From CAWEPK01 sp049521495 (GTDB lineage Bacteria > Desulfobacterota > Syntrophorhabdia > Syntrophorhabdales > WCHB1-27), in NCBI GenBank assembly GCA_049521495.1, contig JBEKOT010000070.1, positions 1-15,920 on the forward strand: DNA of 15,920 nucleotides, given 5' to 3'. The notes below the pieces were generated by a model. The model saw only the letters and a program-made list of their open reading frames with translations, made no database searches and was not told the origin of the DNA. The translations under genes and the position numbers were made by a program. Shown here piece after piece: positions 1 through 8,600 of the stretch; the first letter of the stretch is position 1; each line of letters begins with the position of its first letter.

Positions 1-240
1 AAGGTAAGAGAAAAGAAGCAAAGAAAGAAAAAGGGACAGGGAAGAACAGAGGGGGCGAAGGGAATACTCCGGAGGGCCTTCCCGCCTATATGGCAAGAGA
101 CTAAGAGACTAAGAAGAGAAAAGGGAAGAGACTGAAAAGAGGCAGGGCCTGGGAAAAGCGTTGGGGCGAAGGGAATTCGCCGGAGGGCCTTGCCGGGATG
201 GACGGAAAGACTGAAGGTAAGAGAAAGGGCAGACAAGAAA
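1..240. repeat. Purine-rich intergenic tract with imperfect direct repeats
   Basis: No gene is supported here. The + strand is strongly purine-biased: positions 1-60 contain only five pyrimidines. A segment of about 33 bp recurs at 52-84 and 163-195, both reading GGGGCGAAGGGAAT, three variable bases, then CCGGAGGGCCTT. The second copy contains a perfect hairpin, GGCGAA (165-170), loop GGGAA, TTCGCC (176-181). The motif AAGGTAAGAG occurs at 1-10 and 214-223, and GAGACTAA is tandem at 97-112. The region lies downstream of the minus-strand operon that ends at 264. It may be a degenerate tandem-repeat or extragenic repeat family; no function is assigned. Confidence 0.6.
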
Positions 241-268
241 AAGGAAACATACCTAAGACATGCTCAGG
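237..268 (-). terminator. Possible intrinsic terminator of the four-gene operon
   Basis: On the minus strand a 6-bp stem, CCTGAG / CTTAGG with one G-U pair and loop CATGT (252-268), begins at the stop codon of the stress-protein gene. It is followed by a T-rich stretch with a TTTTT run near 237-241. The stem is short and not very GC-rich, so this is a weak candidate. Confidence 0.3.
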
Positions 269-638
269 CAGCGGGTCTTTTGACTACAAAGACGTTGCAG
301 GGGCTTTCTCTCACCACCCGTTCCGCCGTGCTCCCGAAAAGGACGTGCTTCAGGCCCGAGAGTCCGTGGCTGCCCATTACGATGAGGTCGATATCTTTCT
401 CTCGCGCGTAGCGGACGATCTCCACGTGCGGTTTCCCGCGGACCATCTCGTGCTCGCACGCGCCAAGCTCGCCGTCGGAAGACAGCTCGAATTCCGCTAT
501 ATGGCCGGCCTCCTGGTAAACGTGCAGGAGGTCGAGCCTCGACCCGTATTTCTTTGCGAGATCTACGGCAAAAGGGAGCGCAGCCCTCGCATGATCCGAA
601 AAGTCCGTGCAAAAAAGGATATTCCGATAGCTCACCAT
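264..638 (-). CDS. Universal stress protein (UspA family), shortened
   Basis: A cytoplasmic nucleotide-binding protein of the UspA family (alpha/beta Rossmann-like fold). The start at 638 is chosen because GAAAGGGG lies 4-5 nt upstream; an upstream in-frame start (692) would overlap the preceding gene and has no family match. The N-terminus (YRNILFCTDFSDHA, residues 4-17) is the usual first strand and loop. Near the C-terminus, VMGSHGLSGLKHVLFGST contains the ATP-binding pattern G-x2-G-x9-G-S (G89, G92, G102), followed by AERVVRESPCNVFVV. At 124 residues it is shorter than the usual 140-150. The missing part seems to be the central helix and strand between HVYQEAGH and the VRGKPHVEIV segment. 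It is the last gene of the operon, 16 nt after the permease stop. The family assignment is firm; its partner is unknown. Confidence 0.92.
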   Translation of the reverse strand: MVSYRNILFCTDFSDHARAALPFAVDLAKKYGSRLDLLHVYQEAGHIAEFELSSDGELGACEHEMVRGKPHVEIVRYAREKDIDLIVMGSHGLSGLKHVLFGSTAERVVRESPCNVFVVKRPAA

Positions 639-654
639 GGTTCCCCTTTCTTTT

Positions 655-2049
655 TTACAACGTAAAAACGGCGACCGCCACCACGCCCGCAAGTCCTAAA
701 AGCGTAGGGACCAGGTTGCGCCTGGCGATCTCTACGGGGTCCGTGCCGGTAATGGCCGCTGCAGGGATTACCGCCCAGGGGATGATGGTTCCGCCCCCCA
801 CGCACACGGCAAAGAACTGACCCAAAGCCCCGAGGGCCGCGACGTTGAGGTGGGTCGGCCCGCCGAGGGCCTGGGCAAGGGTGCCCATAAGAGGCAGTCC
901 GGCGAACCCGGACCCGTCGAGCCCCGTGATCCCGCCCACCAGTCCCTGCACTATCGCGACAGGCACGCGGGAGAGCGGGACGGTGTTGGCCAGGGCCTGG
1001 CCCAGGTCGAACAAAAGGCCCCTCGCCCCTTCGCCGAATACGGCCTTTGCCGTCCCCGGGGCGCCCATAAAGAAGAAGCTGGCGATCAGGAAAACCGGCG
1101 CGAAAATCCTGACGCCGAACATGAAGCCTGCCCGCGAGTGGTCCGCCAGCTTTTCGAAACCCTCTCTTCCGTAAACACCGAGAGCCACGATCACCATTAT
1201 CAGGGCTACAGTTCCGCCCAAAAGCGCTGTGGCATCCCCCCCGCGCAGCCTAAAGACCAGCATCCCCGCCACGTCGAGACAGAAAAGGAGCGCGATCACC
1301 GGAAGGACCATCCTCTTGAAGACGGGCGCCGCCTTGGTCCATCTATCCCTCTCGGCCAGGGCTTCGGCGGATATCTCCAGTGGGGCCCACTTGACTGCCT
1401 TTCCTCCGAGGGCCTTCAGGTCCCTCTTTACCGAAATGAACGAGAGGGGCAGGGCAATGGCTGCCCATACGATAACGAGGGGCACGCTCCTTGCCATGAT
1501 GTCGGCTACCGGCACGCCCGCTGCTTTCGACGTGATGCCGGGCGCGCCCTGGATGACGAAGTCCGTCGTAAGGGCGCAGCCGTAGCCGAACATGCTGATC
1601 GCCATGGCGCAGGAGATCGGTGGAAGGCCCGCCTCAACGGCAGCCGGGAGCAGGAGGGCGCCCACCAGGGCTATGGCCGGCGAAGGCCAGATCACCCAGG
1701 CGACGAGCATTATCACCACGCCCATGACCCAGAAGGCGACGGACGGCGACTTGAGGAGCCGCCTTATGGGGCGGAACATGGTTTCCGCAAGACCGCATTC
1801 TTCCAGAAGCTTCGCCATGGAGACGATAAGGGAGATGATGAGGACCGTTCCCAAAAGCTCGCTGAAAGCGACGTTGATCGAGTTGAAAACCGCCTGCACC
1901 GCCTTTACTATGTTGCCGGTGACCACCCACGAGAGCGTAAAAGAGCCGACGATGCAGACAAGAGGCGCATCGAGCCTGAAGGCCAGTGCGACAAGGACAA
2001 GAATCACGAAGAGCGCGTAAACCCAATGGGCAGCCGTCAACTCCACCAT
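655..2049 (-). CDS. Multi-spanning inner-membrane permease (IT-superfamily-like)
   Basis: A 464-residue hydrophobic protein with about 12-13 predicted membrane segments. The first is at residues 10-25 (VYALFVILVLVALAF) and the last is at the extreme C-terminus. A charged cytoplasmic-type loop near the middle (ISVKRDLKALGGKAVKW to the segment before FKRMVLPVIALLF) separates two halves, and glycine-rich re-entrant-looking stretches such as CVGGGTIIPWAVIPAAA and GLVGGITGLDGSGFAGLP occur in the second half. This layout resembles ion-transporter (IT) superfamily carriers of organic anions (GntP/DcuC/CitM-like). I cannot assign one family or the substrate. The start at 2049 has GGGAGGT about 7 nt upstream. 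It lies 21 nt after the flavoprotein gene, so it probably imports or exports the substrate or product of the two upstream enzymes. Confidence 0.85.
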   Translation of the reverse strand: MVELTAAHWVYALFVILVLVALAFRLDAPLVCIVGSFTLSWVVTGNIVKAVQAVFNSINVAFSELLGTVLIISLIVSMAKLLEECGLAETMFRPIRRLLKSPSVAFWVMGVVIMLVAWVIWPSPAIALVGALLLPAAVEAGLPPISCAMAISMFGYGCALTTDFVIQGAPGITSKAAGVPVADIMARSVPLVIVWAAIALPLSFISVKRDLKALGGKAVKWAPLEISAEALAERDRWTKAAPVFKRMVLPVIALLFCLDVAGMLVFRLRGGDATALLGGTVALIMVIVALGVYGREGFEKLADHSRAGFMFGVRIFAPVFLIASFFFMGAPGTAKAVFGEGARGLLFDLGQALANTVPLSRVPVAIVQGLVGGITGLDGSGFAGLPLMGTLAQALGGPTHLNVAALGALGQFFAVCVGGGTIIPWAVIPAAAITGTDPVEIARRNLVPTLLGLAGVVAVAVFTL

Positions 2050-2070
2050 CGTCCGTACCTCCCGCTTCTA

Positions 2071-3342
2071 TCAGGCGAATATTCCGCTCAGGCCGGCCTC
2101 GTCCACCCTTTTGCGGATCTTTCCTATATCCGTCGTATACAACCCCTTCTGTACCATCCTTTCGAAGTAGACGGACCCGGAGAAGGTATATTTGTAGCCA
2201 AGGCCCTCTTCCGTCTCCATGCTCGCGCCCACGTGACCTATCGCATCGCCTACTGCCAGCGTGTCGGGAAGGACGAGGGGCTTCTTTCCGGCTCCGTGGC
2301 GCGCCGCGTTATAGCCCGCGAGCGTCCCCGTCACGATTGCCTCCGTGTGCCCTACGAGGAGGCCGGCCTTCTCTCCCCCGCAGAAGAGGTTCTCCATGCC
2401 CCTCACCTTGAGGGCGTTGTCCCTGGGCGCCATACCGACGAACCGGATCGAGTTGCCGACCCCTCCTGCGTAGGGGTCCTCGAACCTCGCCCGCTCGAAG
2501 CCCGGGACCTTCCTGAGGGAGTCGAGGGGGAAGAAGGGGGCCATCAGCTTGGCATGGCCCGTATGGAGGAGGACTATGTTCCGGCTGTACGCCGGGAGCG
2601 CATACTGCTGGCAAGCCTTGATGGCGAGCTTGCCCTCCGACTGGAGAGAGACAGGCACAGGGACGACCGCGACCCCTTTCTTCTCGAGGGTTTCCGCGAT
2701 CTCTGCCGAGAGCGACTCCATGGCCAGCTCGCAGGAGCCGCTCATGGCGCCTATCTGATTGCCCTTTCTTCCCACGAGTTCCCGGATGTCGCATTTGGCC
2801 GTCAGGCTCACCCTGCCCCCGAAAGAATGGCAGCGAAGAACGCACATGGCGCAGCCATTGCCGTATTTGGCGCACTGGCCGGGAGGACCTGCGGTGCCCG
2901 ATGCGTCTATGAAAACATCGCCCGGGAAGCGCACCTTCGCCTCGCCGTCTTTTCCGGCCACGGCCTCTATCCGCCCCGATTCCTTCTCCACGGCCTCGAT
3001 GCGGGTCCCGAGAACGACGTCCACGCCCCTTTCCGAAAGGAGCTTTTTCACTGCCGGCTCTATCAGCGTGGCTGCGTAAAGAGAGGCGTGGCGATGTTCG
3101 GGAAAGTCCATGTTCCGGTGGAGCGAGTTCTCATCGGTCACCTCAAAAAGGTCGCCTCCCCCCATGGCGAGCATCTCCTCTGCAGCCGTGAAACGGCCGT
3201 TGTTCCGCATGATGCCCCCCACGAGACCGCAGCCGAGGAGCATGTCCGTCCGCTCCACCAGGGTAACGGCAGCGCCCTGCTTTCTTGCGGACAGGGCCGC
3301 GGCGCATCCCGCCCACCCCCCGCCGACTATTACCACTTTCAT
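2071..3342 (-). CDS. FAD-dependent oxidoreductase with a cysteine cluster
   Basis: A 423-residue flavoprotein. The N-terminal dinucleotide-binding motif VVIVGGGWAGCAAALSA (residues 3-19) with the acidic end of strand 2 (LVER, 28-31) marks FAD binding. VFIDASGTAG near residue 145 is the second conserved flavin-contact strand. In the C-terminal third, NLFCGGEKAGLLVGHTEA and VLPDTLAVGDAIGHV resemble the FAD-domain end of GidA/TrmFO-type proteins, but the gene context is catabolic rather than tRNA modification. C157, C164, C167 and C171 form a C-x6-C-x2-C-x3-C cluster that could hold a redox disulfide or an iron-sulfur centre (inference). The start at 3342 has AGGGAGGTG 4 nt upstream. It lies 19 nt after the TPP-enzyme stop and 21 nt before the permease. 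The substrate is unknown. Confidence 0.88.
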   Translation of the reverse strand: MKVVIVGGGWAGCAAALSARKQGAAVTLVERTDMLLGCGLVGGIMRNNGRFTAAEEMLAMGGGDLFEVTDENSLHRNMDFPEHRHASLYAATLIEPAVKKLLSERGVDVVLGTRIEAVEKESGRIEAVAGKDGEAKVRFPGDVFIDASGTAGPPGQCAKYGNGCAMCVLRCHSFGGRVSLTAKCDIRELVGRKGNQIGAMSGSCELAMESLSAEIAETLEKKGVAVVPVPVSLQSEGKLAIKACQQYALPAYSRNIVLLHTGHAKLMAPFFPLDSLRKVPGFERARFEDPYAGGVGNSIRFVGMAPRDNALKVRGMENLFCGGEKAGLLVGHTEAIVTGTLAGYNAARHGAGKKPLVLPDTLAVGDAIGHVGASMETEEGLGYKYTFSGSVYFERMVQKGLYTTDIGKIRKRVDEAGLSGIFA

Positions 3343-3361
3343 TCACACCTCCCTTTGGCTG

Positions 3362-5089
3362 TCACCTTTCCCGCCCGGCGGTCCGGTTGTCCTCCGCCTT
3401 TTTGAGCCACGAATACACCGGGGGGAGCTCCGAGATTTCGCACTCCGTTACTACGTCAAGGAAGACCGGCGAAGGGGACGCGAAGGCCTCGTCGAGCCCC
3501 CTCTCCAGCTCTTCCGGCGACTCTATGTGAAAAGCCTTGAGGCCCAGGGCTTCGGCAACCCGCGCCATATCACCCTGGGTGAAATCGACGGAGAGGAACT
3601 TGCCCCCGCAGTGGAGCGCCTGGAGCGCTTTTATCCAGCCGAAGCATCCGTTGTTGAAATGGATCAGGACGGCTGGTATCTCCAGCCTCACCAGCGTCTC
3701 CAGCTCACCCATGGACATGCCTAAGCTCCCGTCCCCGAAGAGGGCGACCACCTTCGAGCTCCGGCTTGCCAGGTGGACCCCGACGGCCGCGGGGATTGCA
3801 TAGCCAAGCCCCCCAAAGGCGCGGGGGATGAGAAACCTGGAACTGTTGCCGTGGAGCTTTAGAAAGCGGGTGATGTAGGGCGTGGGCGTCCCCGCATCCG
3901 CTATGACGACGGCAGACGGCGGAAGGCGCTTGTTCAGCGCGTTTATGATGCGCTGGGGCTTGATGGGAACGGCCTCCGATTCGAGCGCCTCCTTCGCCTC
4001 TTCCCAGAAGCGCTCCCTCTTGCCGTTCAGCTCTTCCACCCACGGCGAGGGCGTCCGGCCCGTCCCTTCTTTCGTGAGGAGGGCAATTAGGTCTTTGAGC
4101 ACGAGGTTAGCGTCGCCCGCTATGCCGAGCGTGTTGGCAAAGTTATTCGAAAGCTGCACCGGGTCGAGATCGATCTGGATGATCCTGCGGTCAGGCTTGT
4201 AGGTAGGGAGAGTCCAGCGGATGGTCGAGACGGAGCCCCTCTTGCACCCCACATAAAGGAGAAGGTCGGCCTCTTCCACAGCCTCGTTAGCGTAAGGATG
4301 AAAGCCGTTGTCACCCACGACGCCGAGGGCCAGCGGATGATCGTCCGGCATAATCCCCTGTCCGGAAATGGTGGTGACCACCGGCGCCGCGAGCCACTCG
4401 CTCAAGGCCCGGATCTCCTCGCCCGCCCGCGAATGGTTTGCCCCGCCTCCGGCGATGATCACCGGCCTGGTAGCCCCGAGAAGGTGCCTTACCGCCTCTT
4501 CGAGGACCTCGCGGCCCCCGCGCGTTCTATACGCAGGGTAGTCGACGCACTCAGGCTCTGCGAAGATCGTTCGGACGTCGCTTCCGAATTCGCCTGTCAG
4601 CACCTCGTTGGGGAAGGCAAGATGGACCGCCCCCGGCCTTCCGGTAGTCGCCACGCGGAAACAGCGCCTGACGGTCTCCGGGATCTTTTCCACCTGTTTC
4701 AGGAAGCTGGACCACTTCGTCACCGGCTCGAAGAGCTTGTGGTGGTCGAGAGCGGTGATAGTGCCCCTGCCCTCGTCCGCGAGCGAAATGTCTGAGGTGA
4801 AAAGGATCACCGGTATAGACGACGCATTCGCCTCGGCTATGCCCGGTATTGAGTAGAGGGCCCCGGCGCCGTTCGGACACTCGCAGATGCCCGGCTTGAA
4901 GGAGATACGCGCGTACGCGTCCGCCATGAAGCCGGCGGACCGCTCATCCCGGGCCATCACGTGGGTTATCTTCTGCCTGGCGTCGTGTATCGCTTCATAG
5001 AAAGGGAGACTGGTGTCGCCGGGGACCCCGAAGACTACCTCTACACCGTATTCGAGCAGCATCTGGACGAGCACCTGTGCGCCCCTCAT
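3362..5089 (-). CDS. Thiamine-pyrophosphate enzyme, acetolactate synthase/decarboxylase-like
   Basis: A 575-residue protein with the full three-domain layout of the pyruvate-oxidase/acetolactate-synthase group. The N-terminal Pyr domain has FGVPGDTSLPFYEAI (20-34) and the catalytic glutamate E49 in ARDERSAGF. The middle domain starts with RPVIIAGGGANHS. The C-terminal PP domain has the TPP/Mg motif GDGSLGMSMGELETL starting at 452 and ending in NN at 479-480. Such enzymes decarboxylate a 2-oxo acid and release or transfer the activated aldehyde. The exact substrate cannot be read from these motifs: acetolactate synthase, sulfopyruvate or phosphonopyruvate decarboxylase, and related enzymes all share them. 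The absence of an ilvN/ilvC neighbour and the linked flavoprotein and permease argue against branched-chain amino-acid synthesis. The start at 5089 has GGGAGG 5 nt upstream. It is the first gene of the operon. Confidence 0.9.
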   Translation of the reverse strand: MRGAQVLVQMLLEYGVEVVFGVPGDTSLPFYEAIHDARQKITHVMARDERSAGFMADAYARISFKPGICECPNGAGALYSIPGIAEANASSIPVILFTSDISLADEGRGTITALDHHKLFEPVTKWSSFLKQVEKIPETVRRCFRVATTGRPGAVHLAFPNEVLTGEFGSDVRTIFAEPECVDYPAYRTRGGREVLEEAVRHLLGATRPVIIAGGGANHSRAGEEIRALSEWLAAPVVTTISGQGIMPDDHPLALGVVGDNGFHPYANEAVEEADLLLYVGCKRGSVSTIRWTLPTYKPDRRIIQIDLDPVQLSNNFANTLGIAGDANLVLKDLIALLTKEGTGRTPSPWVEELNGKRERFWEEAKEALESEAVPIKPQRIINALNKRLPPSAVVIADAGTPTPYITRFLKLHGNSSRFLIPRAFGGLGYAIPAAVGVHLASRSSKVVALFGDGSLGMSMGELETLVRLEIPAVLIHFNNGCFGWIKALQALHCGGKFLSVDFTQGDMARVAEALGLKAFHIESPEELERGLDEAFASPSPVFLDVVTECEISELPPVYSWLKKAEDNRTAGRER

Positions 5090-5326
5090 GTATGCCTCCC
5101 GGAGATTCTAACATAACATTCAGCGGCAAGGCGGAAGGGGCGCATCAAACGACATCGAAGGCGATCCCCCGGGCAAGGGGCATATCCTTCGACCGGCTGA
5201 ACGTGCACGTCCCGCACCGCACGCGCGCCTTCCACTAGTCCGATCAAGATTACCCGGCCGTCCCCGGGCGATCCCATTAGAGGAGGGCCCGGCACGAGAG
5301 GAAGCTGCCCGCACCCGCTCCCGGTC

Positions 5327-5356
5327 ATTGTTGCATAAATGGTATACCACGGTCAA
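5327..5356 (-). promoter_or_regulatory. Candidate sigma70-type promoter of the TPP operon
   Basis: On the minus strand a -35 element TTGACC (5351-5356, 5 of 6 to consensus) is separated by 18 bp from AACAAT (5327-5332, 4 of 6). The spacer contains the palindrome described in the next entry. Transcription would start near 5320, about 230 nt before the first gene. It is a sequence match only. Confidence 0.35.
5340..5349. promoter_or_regulatory. Palindrome TGGTATACCA, candidate repressor operator
   Basis: A perfect 10-bp palindrome lies inside the -35/-10 spacer of the candidate TPP-operon promoter. The half-sites TGGT/ACCA resemble operators of FadR-subfamily GntR regulators (for example UxuR/ExuR-type sites centred on TTGGTATACCAA). 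A repressor bound here would block RNA polymerase. No regulator gene is visible nearby, so the cognate protein is unknown. Confidence 0.4.
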
Positions 5357-5656
5357 CAGAGCCTATAACTGCCGCAGGCAATCAAGGCTCTCCAGGATTG
5401 CGATTGGGTTTTATCAGGATTGGGAATTAATTGGGGGGCCGCCCCTTCCCGATCTCCCAAAGCAGCCTTAGTATGGACTGGAAGTCTGCCTCGTGTCCGG
5501 GAAGCGTGCCGCGGGAAAAGAGGGAGGGGCCCTTATCTTTTCCAGCGGAGCCCTCCGGCCGACCTCTCTTCCGGCCGGCGCAAAAGCGGACTGTCCGGCG
5601 GAGGGCCGCCCGCAGCGCCACGACGCAAGTGATCCCTTTCCGCTCCTCCATGCCGC

Positions 5657-8600
5657 TCACCCGCCCTTCCCGTTCCTTTCCGCCATCTCCCTGGGCTCCA
5701 GCCCCTTCAGCAGGGCTACCGGGAAGGTCCGGAACAGGTCGGCAAGGCGGAGAGCGCCCGCCTCCATGTAGCGCATTCTCTTGATTACCTCGCCGGTAAA
5801 GACGTTTTCGTAGCAGGATACGCGCAGGGAGGGCAAAAGGAGAAAGGAGCCGTCCCACGTCCCTTCCCGAAGGGCCGGGCGCTCGCTTTCCGCGTCTAGA
5901 AAGCCCATGAGGAACCGGGGGACGACCACGATAAAGACGGCGCCCTCCGCACGGCGGGCAAAGGCGCAGATATTGGCCGTCCTGCCGCCCGCCGCTTCAA
6001 GGGGCATGTAGCGCGTCCGGGCGAGGAGGCGGCCGTACTCCTTTCGGAAGTTTAGGGCCTTCCAGGTGACGTACATCTTTATCCTGCCGTCTTCCCAAGT
6101 ATCCACGAGCTGTGCCGCGATCTCTTTCAAGGGGGCCTCTCTTTCCCATCTCCGCAAGTCGTTCAGCATCCGCGTGCGGCCGTCATAATCGACAGGCCTC
6201 CTGTTGTCCGGGTCGACCAGGTTCAGGCTCCAGACCTCCGTCCCCTGATAGAAGTCCGGCACGCCGGGAGACGTGATCTTGAGGAGAGTCTGGGCCAGCG
6301 AGCTGCACATGCCGCAGAAGGCGACTTTTCTTTGGAACGGCTCGAAATCGTCGAGGAACTCGTTCGGCCTGCCCCTGTCCAGGACCGCCTCCACGAATTC
6401 GACGGAGGCCTTCTCGTAGGCGGTGCGCGGGTTGATCCAGCTCGTATTGACTTTCGCCTCCCTCATCGCCTTCAGGGAGTAGTTCTTTATCCTCTCGACG
6501 AAATCGTTGTATTCCGCCTCCTTTTCCACCTGGATCGGCCACGCGCCGATGAGGGTCTGGTAAAGAAAATACTCCTCGTTCGGATCGGGCGCACGGCCGC
6601 CGTCGACCGGAACGCGGTGTTTCCTGTTCATCTGGCTCCACCTCGCCACGTGCCTTCTCCACTCCTCCGGCACCTCGGACAGGACGTTGATCCTTGCCCG
6701 GACGTCTTCTCCGCGCTTAGAGTCATGGGTCGAGGTCGTGATGAGGGCGTGGGGCCAGAACTTTTGCCGCTTCAGGTTGTGCTCGTGAAACTCCTGGACC
6801 GACGTGCCGAACCTGTCGGGGCTGCCGCCTACCTCATTGAGGGAGATGAGCCTGTTGTACGTGTAGAAGGCTGTATCCTCGAGGCCTTTAGCCATGACCG
6901 GCCCGGTGATCTGCTGGAACCTCATGACGAAATCGAGCCATTCCTTCCTCCCCTCCTCGGTAAGCTTGGCCGGCCACTGGAGAAGAAGCACCTCCTTCAC
7001 GAAATTGAAAATCGATTCGTTTATGGTAGGGTTCATGGCCTTCGCCCTGGAGACTGCATATTCTATATGCTGGCGGTCGCGCTCCGGTATGCTGGGGCTG
7101 TTGATATATGTCCTGTAGACCGGAAAGGAGGCTATGATCTCGACTATCGCGCCCGTAAGGCTGTTTAGGGTGAAATCGCGGGTATGCCGGTTCTTCTCCG
7201 AGATCCGGTTGAGGTAATTCCCCAGCGTGTTGATCTCGCTCGACATTGCCCTTTGCATTATGAGCTTCTTTTTCTCATAGGCCACGCGGCTGTACCTTAC
7301 CGCCGTGCGGGTGAACCTCCTGTAAAGGCGGTTGAAGGCCTTCTCGTTGGAGCCGTCCACGAACATGCCGTTCACGAGGTTCAGGAAAGTGTAGCCCGTA
7401 GTGCTGAAAATGGGCCACTCCTCGGGCATGGGCTCGTTCCTCATCAGTATCTTCTCTCCGACGATGTAGAAAGGCTTTGCCTTGCGGCCGGAGAAGGTCG
7501 TCTCGTCATACCGCCGCCCGAGCGCCTCCGACAGGATGGACTCTTCGACCTGGCTGTGGACGTGTTCCTCCGAGGCCTCCCTGGTCATGAGGCCGGTTTG
7601 GATGTAGCAGTTCCTCTGGAGGCGAGAAAAATACTTGGAGGGGTCGTAGAGGCCGTCTGGATGGTCCACCCGCAGGCCGGTCACCTTACCTTCCCTGATC
7701 AGCCTGAAGACGAGCCCGTGGGTCTCCTCGAAGACCGCAGGGTCCTCCATCCGTATCGCGGCAAGGTCGTTGATATCGAAGAACCTGCGGTAGTTTATCT
7801 CTTCAGTTGCGACGCGCCAATAGGAGAGCCTGAAGGCCTGGTCGCTCAACAGGTTGTCGAGGAGGTCGAAGCTCTCAGGCTCGCCCTTCGTGCCGTTGAA
7901 GACCCTGACGTTCCCGTCTATATGCCGTCTTATGTCCTCGCTCGCGCTGTAAAGGCCGGCGAGGCGCTTTTTCACGATCTCCTTCTCCCGGTTCCGCTCG
8001 GCCATTTTGTCAGGGTCGGTCTCCTTGTAGGCAGGCAGGTGGCTCAAAGCCGTATTGATGCTGAGGAGCTCTATGTAATACTGGTTCCCCGGCCGGAGCG
8101 CCTCCCCCAGCTCCTTGATCTTGTGGGCAAGGACCTTTATATAAGTATCGGGCCTGAGGGGGAACCTGTAATCCCAATAAGAGACAAAAAACCCCCCCTC
8201 TTCGAAGCCCAGCCGAAGCTCCTGGCTTTCGAGCACCCTCCCGTACTGGTCGCCAAGGAAGGGGACGAGTATCTTGTCCTTCAGCTCGTGCTTCACGGGA
8301 TGCCAGTTTATGTCGAAAAACCGCGCGTAGACCGAGCTCGGCCCGTTTTCGAGGACGTCCATCCACCAGGCGTTGTTTGCAGCGATGCACATGTGGTTCG
8401 GCACCAGGTCGAAGACCTGTCCCAGCCCAAGGCGTTTCTGCTCCGCAACGAAGTCCTCGTACTCCTCCGCAGTCCCCAGCTCGTCGTTGAGGCGGCTGAA
8501 ATCGACGATATCGTAGCCGTGGGGGCTCCCATGCCTTGCCTTCAGGTATGAAGAGGTGTAAAGGTCGGTAATGCCGAGATCGGCGAGATACGCGGCGATC

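Larger units (their letters stand above)
5090..5656. other. Intergenic region between the treY end and the TPP operon
   Basis: No convincing gene. The TPP-operon side (5320-5360) holds the promoter and palindrome listed separately, leaving a leader of about 230 nt before the ATG at 5089. The treY side is GC-rich, with a CCGGCC...GGCCGG inverted repeat near 5560-5585 and GGGG(GGCCG)CCCC near 5433-5445. Neither is followed by a T-run on the minus strand, so no intrinsic terminator is claimed for treY. Open frames here lack SD sites and family resemblance. Confidence 0.5.

Noticed and set aside
850..3405. Very long plus-strand open frame (851 codons) opposite the permease and FAD genes
   Set aside because: It is antisense to two genes with clear family motifs and SD sites; its translation is low-complexity and charged with no recognisable domain, as expected from GC-rich antisense frames.
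5086..5328. 80-codon minus-strand frame overlapping the TPP-enzyme start
   Set aside because: No SD precedes it, and it lies in the leader just after the candidate -10; composition looks non-coding.
7184..8551. Long plus-strand open frame opposite treY
   Set aside because: It is antisense to catalytic-motif-bearing treY and has no start context or family resemblance.
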